Shown here: piece by piece, positions 34,051-40,554 of the stretch
Layout of the letters: each line of letters begins with the position of its first letter
How positions within the stretch are numbered: position 1 is the stretch's first letter
From: Flavobacteriaceae bacterium UBA5534
Lineage (GTDB): Bacteria; Bacteroidota; Bacteroidia; Flavobacteriales; Flavobacteriaceae
Direction of reading: 5' to 3'
DNA: 40,554 nt
Assembly (NCBI GenBank): GCA_002426015.1
Contig: DINS01000003.1
Span: 62,325-102,878 of the forward strand
Program-made: the position numbers and the translations under genes
The notes under the pieces: generated by a model
Database searches by the model: none
Seen by the model: only the letters and a program-made list of their open reading frames with translations
What the model was told of the DNA's origin: nothing

Positions 34051-34410
34051 ATGGCATTTGATGAGTTTTTAAAAGAGCGTATTGAAAGAATATTTCATAA
34101 AAAAGGAATCCATACCGCTGGAAGGAAATTTATGGGAGGATATAGTTTTTATATGGATGATAAAATGTGTGTGGGTATAGACATTGACAAATCAACAAAT
34201 AAAAACAGATTGGTAGCTCGTATAGGTAAAACAGCTGTAAATTCAGCATTAAAGAAAAGTGTTTGCTCTGAATTTAATCTTACAGGAAAACCACTAAAAG
34301 ATTTTGTATTTGTTAATTCACTTGGAATTGATTCCGATAAGGATTTAGAAAACTGGATTCAACTTGCCATAGATTTTAACCCTTATGCAAAAAGTAGCAA
34401 AAAGATATAA
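34051..34410 (+). CDS. TfoX/Sxy N-terminal domain family protein
   Basis: A 119-aa single-domain protein resembling the TfoX/Sxy N-terminal domain. It has the opening helix 'FLKERIERIFHKKG', the strand pair 'RKFMGGYSFYMDDKMCVGI' with the family's F.GG..F/Y core, the 'LVARIGKTAVNSALKK' segment and the closing 'FVFVNSLGIDSDKDLENWIQLA'. In Gammaproteobacteria TfoX controls competence. In Bacteroidota these short proteins are uncharacterised and I infer no competence role. It is located inside the cargo segment between repeat copies A and B. Confidence 0.75.
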   Translation: MAFDEFLKERIERIFHKKGIHTAGRKFMGGYSFYMDDKMCVGIDIDKSTNKNRLVARIGKTAVNSALKKSVCSEFNLTGKPLKDFVFVNSLGIDSDKDLENWIQLAIDFNPYAKSSKKI

Positions 34411-34459
34411 CCTGCCACTACAACCATTTGTATTATAGATAATTGTCTGCAATACCCAT

Positions 34460-34649
34460 TCAGCACATTCCCCTACATTCCACCCCTACCTGCCGAAAAA
34501 GGCAGGCAATCACTTCATTTCGTGCAAAGAGCTTCACTACACTAGTCTTGGACACAATCCCCAATTTCAGCTTTCCATTCTGTTAACCCTTCCCGATGCT
34601 CTGGGAAGGAACACTACATTCCCAAGCCAAAATTGTGAATTTAGTCCGC
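34460..34649 (+). repeat. Cargo-boundary repeat, long copy B
   Basis: This is the gapless partner of 32461-32650 (167/190 identical). Its internal hairpin CCTTCCC/GGGAAGG (near 34588-34609) is intact here and disturbed in copy A. Confidence 0.9.
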
Positions 34650-35140
34650 TTTTTCATCGGAAAGCCATCACTTCGGTTTTCTTAACAGAATTTGCGGTAA
34701 GCCCTTCTTGAGTGCTTCCTCGAAAATTCTTAAAACCGAATCGCTGCCTTGCACATTTTAAGGGGTTTATAATGGATAAAGCCTTTGTTGTTTTTCGGTA
34801 CAGCGAAAAACAGGCACGACATAACCAACTCTAGATTAAACCCAGCTACTTATTTCGCTTAACTGTCGGTACGCTCAAACGCAACTGCGTTTAAAAGAAT
34901 TGCTAATGCCCTTATGGAACTTGTCAAGACTATACGAGTTTTAGTGAAAAATAAGGCTTCTACTTCCTTGAAAATCCAAGGATTTTACTACGTCGCAAAC
35001 ACACCTGATTTTACCCTAAAAGTCTTGACAAAACCCACTCTATCCATTGTGCGGTGCACGAAAGAAAAGAACAAACACCCCTTAAAATTTAATCTGTTTT
35101 AAATCAATAGGGGAAATATAAATCACTTAAATATTTTATT
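34650..35140 (+). other. Non-coding, hairpin-rich region upstream of ssb
   Basis: About 490 nt with no credible gene. Several stems are visible: TTCGGTTTT (34672-34680) with AAAACCGAA (34732-34740), enclosing AGAATTT (34687-34693) with AAATTCT (34724-34730); TGTTTTTCG (34789-34797) with CGAAAAACA (34804-34812); AAACGC (34877-34882) with GCGTTT (34887-34892); and AAAATCC/GGATTTT near 34971-34986. It could be a structured RNA, a replication or single-strand origin, or decayed sequence. A 62-codon frame at 34914-35102 looks spurious. Confidence 0.5.
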
Positions 35141-35485
35141 ATGAGTACTATTAGAAATCACGTACAGTTGATTGGAAACGTTGGACAAGAACCAACCATT
35201 ACGAACCTCGAAAGCGGAAAGAAAGTAGCCCGCTTTTCATTAGCCACAAATGAGTATTACAAAGACAGCAAAGGCGAAAAGCAAACAGATACGAATTGGC
35301 ATACAATTGTAGCCTGGGGCAAGACTGCTGAAATTGTAGAGAAGTATGTTGCTAAAGGAAAAGAAGTTGGAATATCGGGAAAGCTAAAAACCCGAAGCTA
35401 CACAACTGATGATAACGAACAACGCTATGTTACGGAAGTTGTAGCCGATGAAATCCTATTACTTGGAAGCAAAGACGACAAGTAA
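35141..35485 (+). CDS. ssb: Single-stranded DNA-binding protein
   Basis: A 114-aa OB-fold SSB. It has the typical 'NHVQLIGNVGQEPTI', 'KKVARFSLATNEYYK', 'TNWHTIVAWGKTAEIVEKYVAKGKEVGISGKL' and 'YVTEVVADEILLLG' segments. It is shorter than chromosomal SSBs because the flexible tail is missing. It ends in GSKDDK and lacks the acidic DDxPF-type tip that recruits partner proteins. That is usual for SSBs of mobile elements, which coat single-stranded DNA during transfer. It opens the right backbone block and has its own terminator. Confidence 0.93.
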   Translation: MSTIRNHVQLIGNVGQEPTITNLESGKKVARFSLATNEYYKDSKGEKQTDTNWHTIVAWGKTAEIVEKYVAKGKEVGISGKLKTRSYTTDDNEQRYVTEVVADEILLLGSKDDK

Positions 35486-35496
35486 TCACAGAAATG

Positions 35497-35534
35497 AAAG
35501 AGGGCGTAACCGTCGAAAGATGCGCCCTCTTTTT
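35497..35534 (+). terminator. Terminator after ssb
   Basis: AAAGAGGGCG (35497-35506) pairs with CGCCCTCTTT (35523-35532) around a 16-nt loop; the T run continues to 35534. Confidence 0.85.
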
Positions 35535-35563
35535 CATTATTCACACTTTAAATAAAATGTACA

Positions 35564-36013
35564 ATGAAAGCACAAGTTAATGAAATAAAAATTAGTTACA
35601 AAGGAGGTTTAAAGTCCTCTTCGTGGCAAAAAATTTCCAATTCTCAAGATGCGGCTGAACTACTTTTTGAAGGTTGGGATAAAGATACAATCGCATTACA
35701 AGAAACTTTTAAGGTTGTATTATTAAACAACAGCAACAAGGTAAAAGGCGTGTACCAAATTTCTCAAGGTGGAATCACTGGCACCTTAGTTGACGTAAGA
35801 ATTTTATTTGCAGTCATTCTAAAATCTCTATCTGTAGGCATCATACTAACGCATAATCATCCAAGTGGCAAGTTAATGCCAAGTGAAGCAGACAAGCGGT
35901 TGACGAACAAGATTAAGAACGCATCGAAACTGTTCGATATAAAACTTCTTGACCACTTGATACTAATTCCAGATGGGAATTATTATAGTTTTTCGGATAA
36001 TGGAATTTTGTAA
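35564..36013 (+). CDS. RadC-like JAB domain protein
   Basis: A 149-aa protein with the JAB1/MPN metalloprotease-like fold of RadC proteins. The zinc motif T-H97-N-H99-P-S-G with D110 (PSEADKRL) is complete, and the C-terminal 'LFDIKLLDHLILIPDGNYYSF' is standard. It lacks the N-terminal helix-hairpin-helix domain of chromosomal RadC, as do copies on plasmids and integrative elements. The function is unknown, and the old DNA-repair claim for RadC is not supported. It lies 78 nt after ssb and before a small gene. Confidence 0.9.
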   Translation: MKAQVNEIKISYKGGLKSSSWQKISNSQDAAELLFEGWDKDTIALQETFKVVLLNNSNKVKGVYQISQGGITGTLVDVRILFAVILKSLSVGIILTHNHPSGKLMPSEADKRLTNKIKNASKLFDIKLLDHLILIPDGNYYSFSDNGIL

Positions 36014-36024
36014 AGTAGGAAGCT

Positions 36025-36222
36025 ATGGTATATCTCAATTTTACAGATTTGAGTGAAGAGACTCAGAACCGACTTTTGGAAACGTCCAAAGAAGATGTGA
36101 AACGAAAATTTGGCGAAGCTATTCGCAAATACGTAAATGAAAATCATACCAATTTTGAAACAATGATTGAAGAAGAAGCACTTCGGAATTTATATTCGTA
36201 TAAATATGTTTTCAACATATGA
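36025..36222 (+). CDS. Small 65-aa protein (unknown)
   Basis: A 65-aa acidic, mostly helical protein (LSEETQNRLLETSKEDVKRK...) with no recognised motif. It begins 11 nt after the RadC-like stop with AGGAAG a few bases upstream of its ATG, one of the clearer ribosome-binding sites in the window, so it is likely translated. It precedes the candidate oriT region. Confidence 0.6.
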   Translation: MVYLNFTDLSEETQNRLLETSKEDVKRKFGEAIRKYVNENHTNFETMIEEEALRNLYSYKYVFNI

Positions 36223-36412
36223 ATTTCCAAACTTAATTAGTCAGCACCTCTGAAATTTCAGAGGTGTTTTGTTTTTTTATTAATATCATATCAAGAAAAA
36301 AAATGTATCTTTACAATGCTGAAATTCAGCACACAAATTAAAGTAAGGTTATCCCAATTTTCGACTTTCGCCGATACCCTTGCACATCGAAAAATAACAT
36401 AACGGAAAATCA

Positions 36413-36656
36413 TTTTCCTTGAAAATGGCAATCGGCTCTTTAGCCGGATTGTATGGATTTTTGTCACGCTTGCGCGTGACGAAAAGGAATAGCAAGAGGG
36501 TAACACGCTGCGCGATGTTACGGATTCCTTTTCGTTTTTAATTAACTGATAATCAGACAATTAATTATATTCTAATTTCTTAACAATCAGCGATTTGCGA
36601 CAAACGGGCTGAAAACGCCCATTTTTAGGGAAGATTTTGCGACAAATCGGCGAAAT
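36413..36656 (+). other. Candidate origin of transfer (hairpin array) upstream of the mobilisation genes
   Basis: The 434-nt gap before the BtgA-like gene holds a dense array. It has a palindrome GGAAAATcATTTTCC (about 36413), a hairpin CGGCT/AGCCG (36433-36446), a 7-bp hairpin GTCACGC/GCGTGAC (36463-36480), and a 12-bp stem ACGAAAAGGAAT/ATTCCTTTTCGT (36479-36490 with 36524-36535) holding a 6-bp inner stem (36500-36505 with 36516-36521). Finally a direct repeat TTTGCGACAAA (36594-36604 and 36636-36646) flanks a GGGC/GCCC hairpin. Position and structure suit oriT; the nic site is not identified. From 36223 to 36412 I see nothing more. Confidence 0.5.
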
Positions 36657-37037
36657 ATGGACTCATTTACTGGAATTAGATTTAAAAAAGAAACTGCAAA
36701 ACGCTTCCAAACATTCTCACGTACTTACTTCAAATCGCACACCGAGGCAATGTCCACAATGCTCGATTTTTTCTTCTACAATGAAATTTCGCCAAAGGAA
36801 AAATTAGGTCCAACAGGACGCACCATTGAAGCCAAGTTGCTCAAAAGAATCAATGCGGTCATTGCTATAATGCGGGATGTCGAAAAGACGCAAACCAAAC
36901 CTACCGTCGCTATGATTCAATCCCTTTTTGAGACCGAAGAGCCGACTAAAAAGCCACTTATTTTGGAAAAAAAATATGCTGAAGAAAAGAAGGAAGTACG
37001 CTTTCGCGAAAAGCAAAATCCAAGCAATCAAATCTAA
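36657..37037 (+). CDS. BfmA/BtgA-family mobilisation protein
   Basis: A 126-aa protein that resembles the small BfmA/BtgA accessory mobilisation proteins of Bacteroidota. An N-terminal ribbon-helix-helix-like part (GIRFKKETAKRFQTFSRTYFKSHTEAMSTMLDFF, residues about 5-39) is suited to oriT binding. A helical middle follows (LLKRINAVIAIMRDVEKTQTKPTVAMIQSLF), then a charged tail. The start directly abuts the candidate oriT, and the relaxase gene follows after 12 nt, the usual btgA-btgB order. It would help the relaxase recognise and open the origin. Confidence 0.75.
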   Translation: MDSFTGIRFKKETAKRFQTFSRTYFKSHTEAMSTMLDFFFYNEISPKEKLGPTGRTIEAKLLKRINAVIAIMRDVEKTQTKPTVAMIQSLFETEEPTKKPLILEKKYAEEKKEVRFREKQNPSNQI

Positions 37038-37049
37038 ATTTTTTGAGCT

Positions 37050-38081
37050 ATGTATATAACCATAACACCACAGAAATTAGGAACAAATTACTCACAGAGT
37101 TCAGCAGATTTTGTTGGGTATTTAGAGAAAGAAAATCAAGGTTTGGAACAACAGGATATCGAACATTTTTTTAATCAATATGGCGATGAGATTTCTGCTG
37201 AAGAAGTGGTCAAAGAAATTGATGGAAACACCGCAAAATTGAAAAAGAAAGAACCCAAGTTTTATTCCATCACAGTCAGTCCTTCAAAATATGAATTGCG
37301 TAAACTTCAGAACAATAGTCAAGACTTAAAAACCTACACTCGTGAATTGATGAAGGATTATGTTGCCAGCTTCAATCGGGAAATCAATGGAAGACCAATT
37401 TCAATAAACGATATAAAATATTACGCCAAAATTGAACATCAACGGACCTTTAAGGGAACAGATTTTCAGATAAAGGAAAACCAACCCTTTGCAACAAAAA
37501 TACTTCAGCTCAAAACAGATATCCGAAATATCCAAGAAGGACGAGCTGAAGGAAACATTAGAAAATTACAAAAAGAAATTGCCAAACTGGAACGTCAAGC
37601 ACCACATCAGCAAAATGGAAAACGGATTGTCCAGGGAATGCTAAAAGAGGGAAATCAAAGTCATATCCATATCATCGTGAGCAGAAAAGATGCTTCCAAT
37701 TCAATCAGTCTTTCTCCAGGAAGTAAACACAAAGCTTCGGAAGTTGAAATGCACGGTAAAAACGTAAAACGTGGTTTTGACAGAGATAAATTTTTTGAGA
37801 ATGCGGAAAAGACGTTTGACAAGACTTTTGGTTATAAACGCAACTTTGCAGAGACCTATAAGGCACGAAAGGATTTTGTTAAAAACCCCAAGCTCTACTT
37901 TGCTGCCTTGATGAAATTACCAGCTAACCAAAGAGCATTGGCTTTCAAAATGATGACGAAAACGGGATTGCCAATCGTTCCAAGTATTCCTATTACTCAG
38001 GCTCAAATTGCACTTCGTGTTTTCAAACGATTAAGGCGTGGTGCAGAAATAGCAATTAAATCAAGTTCAATAGGAATATAG
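37050..38081 (+). CDS. MobB/BtgB-type relaxase
   Basis: A 343-aa protein of the flavobacterial MobB/BtgB (DUF5712-like) relaxase group. The HUH metal site is H205-I-H207 in QSHIHIIVS. Conserved flanking parts are 'MYITITPQKLGTNYSQSSADFVGYLEKEN' at the N-terminus and 'FYSITVSPSKYEL' (about 70-82). Candidate nucleophile tyrosines lie in the N-terminus and in 'FGYKRNFAETYKARKDF' (about 267-283). It would nick oriT and pilot the strand into a recipient. The stop overlaps the coupling-protein start region. Confidence 0.8.
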   Translation: MYITITPQKLGTNYSQSSADFVGYLEKENQGLEQQDIEHFFNQYGDEISAEEVVKEIDGNTAKLKKKEPKFYSITVSPSKYELRKLQNNSQDLKTYTRELMKDYVASFNREINGRPISINDIKYYAKIEHQRTFKGTDFQIKENQPFATKILQLKTDIRNIQEGRAEGNIRKLQKEIAKLERQAPHQQNGKRIVQGMLKEGNQSHIHIIVSRKDASNSISLSPGSKHKASEVEMHGKNVKRGFDRDKFFENAEKTFDKTFGYKRNFAETYKARKDFVKNPKLYFAALMKLPANQRALAFKMMTKTGLPIVPSIPITQAQIALRVFKRLRRGAEIAIKSSSIGI

Positions 38082-39667
38082 TGAGTATGGAAATAGACAA
38101 TCTTTTAACAACACTTTCAATCATTGGTTTGACCAGTATTGTTTTCTATTCGATGTTTCGCGTAAGTAAATATGCATTCTTAATAAATATCACTATGCTT
38201 TCATTTCTCGTTTTGTATATTTCTGAAGGAAATGAATTAGTATCGATATTATTGTATTTGGTTTGTCCTCTTATGCTAATTAATACAGGACTGTATGTTT
38301 TTCTGCATAAAACTGAAAACGCACAAAATAGAAATACTAAATATCGGGTCAGTTTTTCTACGAATAAAGGAAACTTCAAACTAGATAATATTAGGCGTGG
38401 TGCATCCATAATCGGTTCTGCAGGAAGTGGAAAGACCGAAAGCGTTGTTTATGGATTTCTGAAACACTTTCGGAAAGAGAACTTTTGCGGAATTATCCAC
38501 GATTACAAAGACTTTGAACTGACCGAAATGGCTTATCCGCTTTTTAAGGATGGAGATATCCCTTTTAAGGTCATTTCCATTGATAAAATCATCCATAGGG
38601 TAAATCCTATTGCGCCTCGTTATTTGGAGAATGAGGAAAGTGTCAATGAGGTGTCAAGAGTGTTAATCGAAAACCTTTTGGAACAAAGGGAGTCAGGAAC
38701 AACTGGAACAACCAAATTCTTTAATGATGCTGCTGAAGGATTGATAGGTGGTTTGATTTGGAAACTGAAAACCACCTATCCGCAGTTTTGCACACTACCA
38801 CATTTAATTGCCATTTATCAATTATTGGATACGGATAGCCTTATACAGTTTTTAGAAACTAATACGACTTCAAGAGCTATGGCAGATGCTTTTATTAGTG
38901 GTAAGGATTCGGATAGGCAAACAGCTGGTGTGAAAAGTACTTTGGCAAATGCTCTGAAACGAATTAGTACACAGCGCATTTTTATGGCATTGTCCGCAGA
39001 TGAAGTGCCGCTCAACATCAATAGTTCAGAAAATCCAGCAGTAATTTCAATCGTAAACAATCCAAAATTTGAAACGTCTTATTCACCAGTAATTGCAACC
39101 ATTATTCACACCATTACCAAACAAATGAGCGTTCGAAATTCTAAACCTTCTTTTTTGCTGATGGAAGAAGCACCAACCATTCGCCTTTTGAATATGCACC
39201 GTATTCCGGCAACACTGCGTAGTTATGATATTGCAACCATTTACGTTATGCAGGACAAAATCCAAAACGATATGATGTATGGCGATAAGGCAAGCAAAGC
39301 AATTTTAAGCAATCTATCCTATCAGTTTTTCGGTAAGGTAAATGACCCAGACACAGCTAAATATTACGAGCGCTTTTTTGAAATCATCAAAGACCCAACA
39401 AAAAGTATCAGTCGAGGACACAACTTGGATTTTGACACACGAATTACAACAGGTGAAAAGGAAATCCCAAAAATTAGAGCTGATGTATTTTTTAGATTAA
39501 AGCAGGGCGAGTTTATTACTTATGCTGATGGGAAGGATAAAAAGGTGCAATTCAAATTACCAAGTTTTAAACGAGAACATCCAACAGAATCCAACCAATT
39601 TTCTCGGGTAGATTTGGCAGCCAATTTTGAAAAAATTTATAGTGATGTAAAGTCTATATTTAGTTAA
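38081..39667 (+). CDS. Type IV coupling protein (VirD4/TraG-like ATPase)
   Basis: A 528-aa protein with two or three N-terminal membrane segments (about residues 8-70), Walker A GSAGSGKT (112-119, counting from GTG 38081) and a Walker B-like strand FLLMEEAPTI (about 362-371). The C-terminal half matches TraG/TraD coupling ATPases. It would connect the relaxosome to a mating pore. No pore genes are in the window, so the element may use another element's pore. GTG at 38081 overlaps the relaxase stop, and ATG at 38087 is an equally good start. Confidence 0.85.
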   Translation: MSMEIDNLLTTLSIIGLTSIVFYSMFRVSKYAFLINITMLSFLVLYISEGNELVSILLYLVCPLMLINTGLYVFLHKTENAQNRNTKYRVSFSTNKGNFKLDNIRRGASIIGSAGSGKTESVVYGFLKHFRKENFCGIIHDYKDFELTEMAYPLFKDGDIPFKVISIDKIIHRVNPIAPRYLENEESVNEVSRVLIENLLEQRESGTTGTTKFFNDAAEGLIGGLIWKLKTTYPQFCTLPHLIAIYQLLDTDSLIQFLETNTTSRAMADAFISGKDSDRQTAGVKSTLANALKRISTQRIFMALSADEVPLNINSSENPAVISIVNNPKFETSYSPVIATIIHTITKQMSVRNSKPSFLLMEEAPTIRLLNMHRIPATLRSYDIATIYVMQDKIQNDMMYGDKASKAILSNLSYQFFGKVNDPDTAKYYERFFEIIKDPTKSISRGHNLDFDTRITTGEKEIPKIRADVFFRLKQGEFITYADGKDKKVQFKLPSFKREHPTESNQFSRVDLAANFEKIYSDVKSIFS

Positions 39668-39779
39668 TCAAAAGAGTGGTCCTATAAATCTAAATTATGA
39701 TTTACTTTCTTGATAGGATAATGTTATATTTATCTTGGGTAAAATGAGTTTTAAAACGTGCAATACATTAATGCTTTAA

Positions 39780-40554
39780 ATGAAAATAGACAACGCTGAA
39801 GAAATACAAAAACTAAAAGAAATTATTGAAGATTTATGTGAAAAACATCACTTAACAATTGAAATCGCTGAAGATAATTACTTTAGGATATTTACAGATC
39901 AATCCTCTGGAATAACACTTTTTCTTCAATTAGATGAAAATTATAATTTATCATTTTATTTTCTTCAAAGAACATACGATGTTTTTTATACAGGTGACAG
40001 ATCCGATGCGCACGTTATTTTAAGCCTGATGTTTACTTCTTTTTTGAGATTCTATAAATCAGGAATCTCTTGTGAGCAATTTGATATAGGTCATCCCGTT
40101 GTCCCTGATGAAATTTGGGGAAGGTATTTGGTACCTATCCAAGTTCCAATTTTACACGGAATTTCAACTGTCAAACAACTCTTTAAAGTTGTAGAGGAAA
40201 TCATAATAATGGTTGCATTTTGGCGAGAAAGCTTATGGTATTTTGCAGGTTGCCCTTGTGACAAATGTATGACTACTGGGAATATTAATAATTCAAATTA
40301 CAAGTATTCTCTTGAAGACGTAGAAGCTTTATTCTCAGATTTACATAGTATATCTAGCCGTAATAATTATGGAGACCGAGAACGTCCAGAATGGGTGTAT
40401 TTCTATGATATAGAAGAGGAAGTTACTATGATTAAGTCAAGTAGTCTCGCAAAGTTTCTCAATGCAACATTAGACTTGTGTACAGATAAAACTCAACCGT
40501 TGAAAGGACAGAATGGTACATTTGTGCTCAGCGATAACATAAAAAACTTTGTTC
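39780..40554 (+). CDS. Unrecognised protein, C-terminus beyond window (258 codons visible)
   Basis: An open frame runs from ATG at 39780 to the last base without a stop. The product starts with a helix (MKIDNAEEIQKLKEIIEDLCEKH). It continues with strand-rich sequence and contains a compact cysteine motif CPCDKCM at about residues 160-166 that could bind a metal. No family is recognised. It lies 112 nt after the coupling-protein gene, and no strong terminator is seen between them. It may be further cargo or part of the element's unseen remainder. Confidence 0.65.
   Translation, partial: MKIDNAEEIQKLKEIIEDLCEKHHLTIEIAEDNYFRIFTDQSSGITLFLQLDENYNLSFYFLQRTYDVFYTGDRSDAHVILSLMFTSFLRFYKSGISCEQFDIGHPVVPDEIWGRYLVPIQVPILHGISTVKQLFKVVEEIIIMVAFWRESLWYFAGCPCDKCMTTGNINNSNYKYSLEDVEALFSDLHSISSRNNYGDRERPEWVYFYDIEEEVTMIKSSSLAKFLNATLDLCTDKTQPLKGQNGTFVLSDNIKNFV

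Noticed and set aside
34051..34410. Competence regulator assignment for the TfoX-like gene
   Set aside because: Only the N-terminal-type domain is present and no competence genes are nearby; a competence role in Bacteroidota is not established.
34914..35102. 62-codon frame in the non-coding region before ssb
   Set aside because: It has low-complexity, non-protein-like composition, crosses the hairpins and lacks a ribosome-binding site and any family pattern.
36291..36560. 89-codon minus-strand frame across the candidate oriT
   Set aside because: It runs through the large palindromes and has no protein-like features; the hairpin array explains the region better.
16812..40554. Integrase or transposase for the mobile element
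   Set aside because: No tyrosine or serine recombinase or DDE transposase motif is visible in any frame; such a gene must lie outside the window if it exists.
1..40554. CRISPR array
   Set aside because: No series of short direct repeats with unique spacers exists; the repeats found are two- or three-copy intergenic segments.

Overview
The window looks like chromosome of a flavobacterium (Bacteroidota, probably Flavobacteriaceae). The support is AT-rich DNA, promoters of the TTTG/N18-19/TAnnTTTG type (16591-16620 on +, 13618-13588 on -), few Shine-Dalgarno sequences, a secreted peptidase with a type IX secretion (T9SS) C-terminal sorting domain, and several Bacteroidota-typical families (DUF4407, M56 peptidase with BlaI partner, BtgA/BtgB-type mobilisation proteins). 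I cannot name the species.

Positions 1-16.6 kb are ordinary chromosomal genes. After a broken-off GNAT acetyltransferase, an MmcQ/YjbR protein, a duplicated-domain exported protein and a PhnA-like protein comes a coherent 4-hydroxyproline utilisation locus (about 2.3-9.9 kb). It has a minus-strand AraC regulator and a plus-strand run of a DapA-family deaminase, alpha-ketoglutarate semialdehyde dehydrogenase, a DUF885 lipoprotein peptidase, hydroxyproline 2-epimerase and a FAD D-hydroxyproline oxidoreductase. Together these would take trans-4-hydroxy-L-proline to 2-oxoglutarate. Then follow a STAS protein, a DUF4407 membrane protein, a BlaI/M56 pair with a palindromic operator lying on its -7 box, a secreted M28 peptidase and an M20 dipeptidase. 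The peptidases fit a protein- or collagen-scavenging lifestyle.

At 16.6-16.9 kb there is a tRNA promoter, the 5' half of a tRNA-Leu(TAG), an intact tRNA-Leu(TAG), its terminator and an 11-bp tandem repeat. From here to the end of the window the content is that of a mobile element. The backbone at the left is ParB-like, a 53-aa protein and DUF932, with two copies of a structured leader. The backbone at the right is SSB, RadC-like JAB, a candidate oriT, a BtgA-like mobilisation protein, a relaxase and a coupling protein. No integrase, replication initiator or mating-pore gene is visible, so the element is probably an integrative mobilisable or conjugative element whose other end lies beyond 40.5 kb.

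Between the two backbone blocks sit three cargo modules: an RND heavy-metal efflux operon with two His-rich accessory proteins (20.4-27.05 kb), a compact four-gene defence-like operon (27.3-32.4 kb), and a sigma-factor/SnoaL-like/TfoX group (32.7-34.4 kb). The last two are separated and bounded by copies of one intergenic repeat (27129-27207 degraded, 32461-32650, 34460-34649; the two long copies match at 167 of 190 positions with no gaps).

The best candidate for an undescribed system is the defence-like operon. An AbiEi/AbiEii-type toxin-antitoxin pair is followed without room for a promoter by a 500-aa protein carrying a C-terminal HEPN RNase motif (R424-x4-H429) and an overlapping 583-aa protein with a PD-(D/E)XK nuclease signature (P367-D368 ... 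E381-x-K383). I do not recognise the last two genes as a named system.
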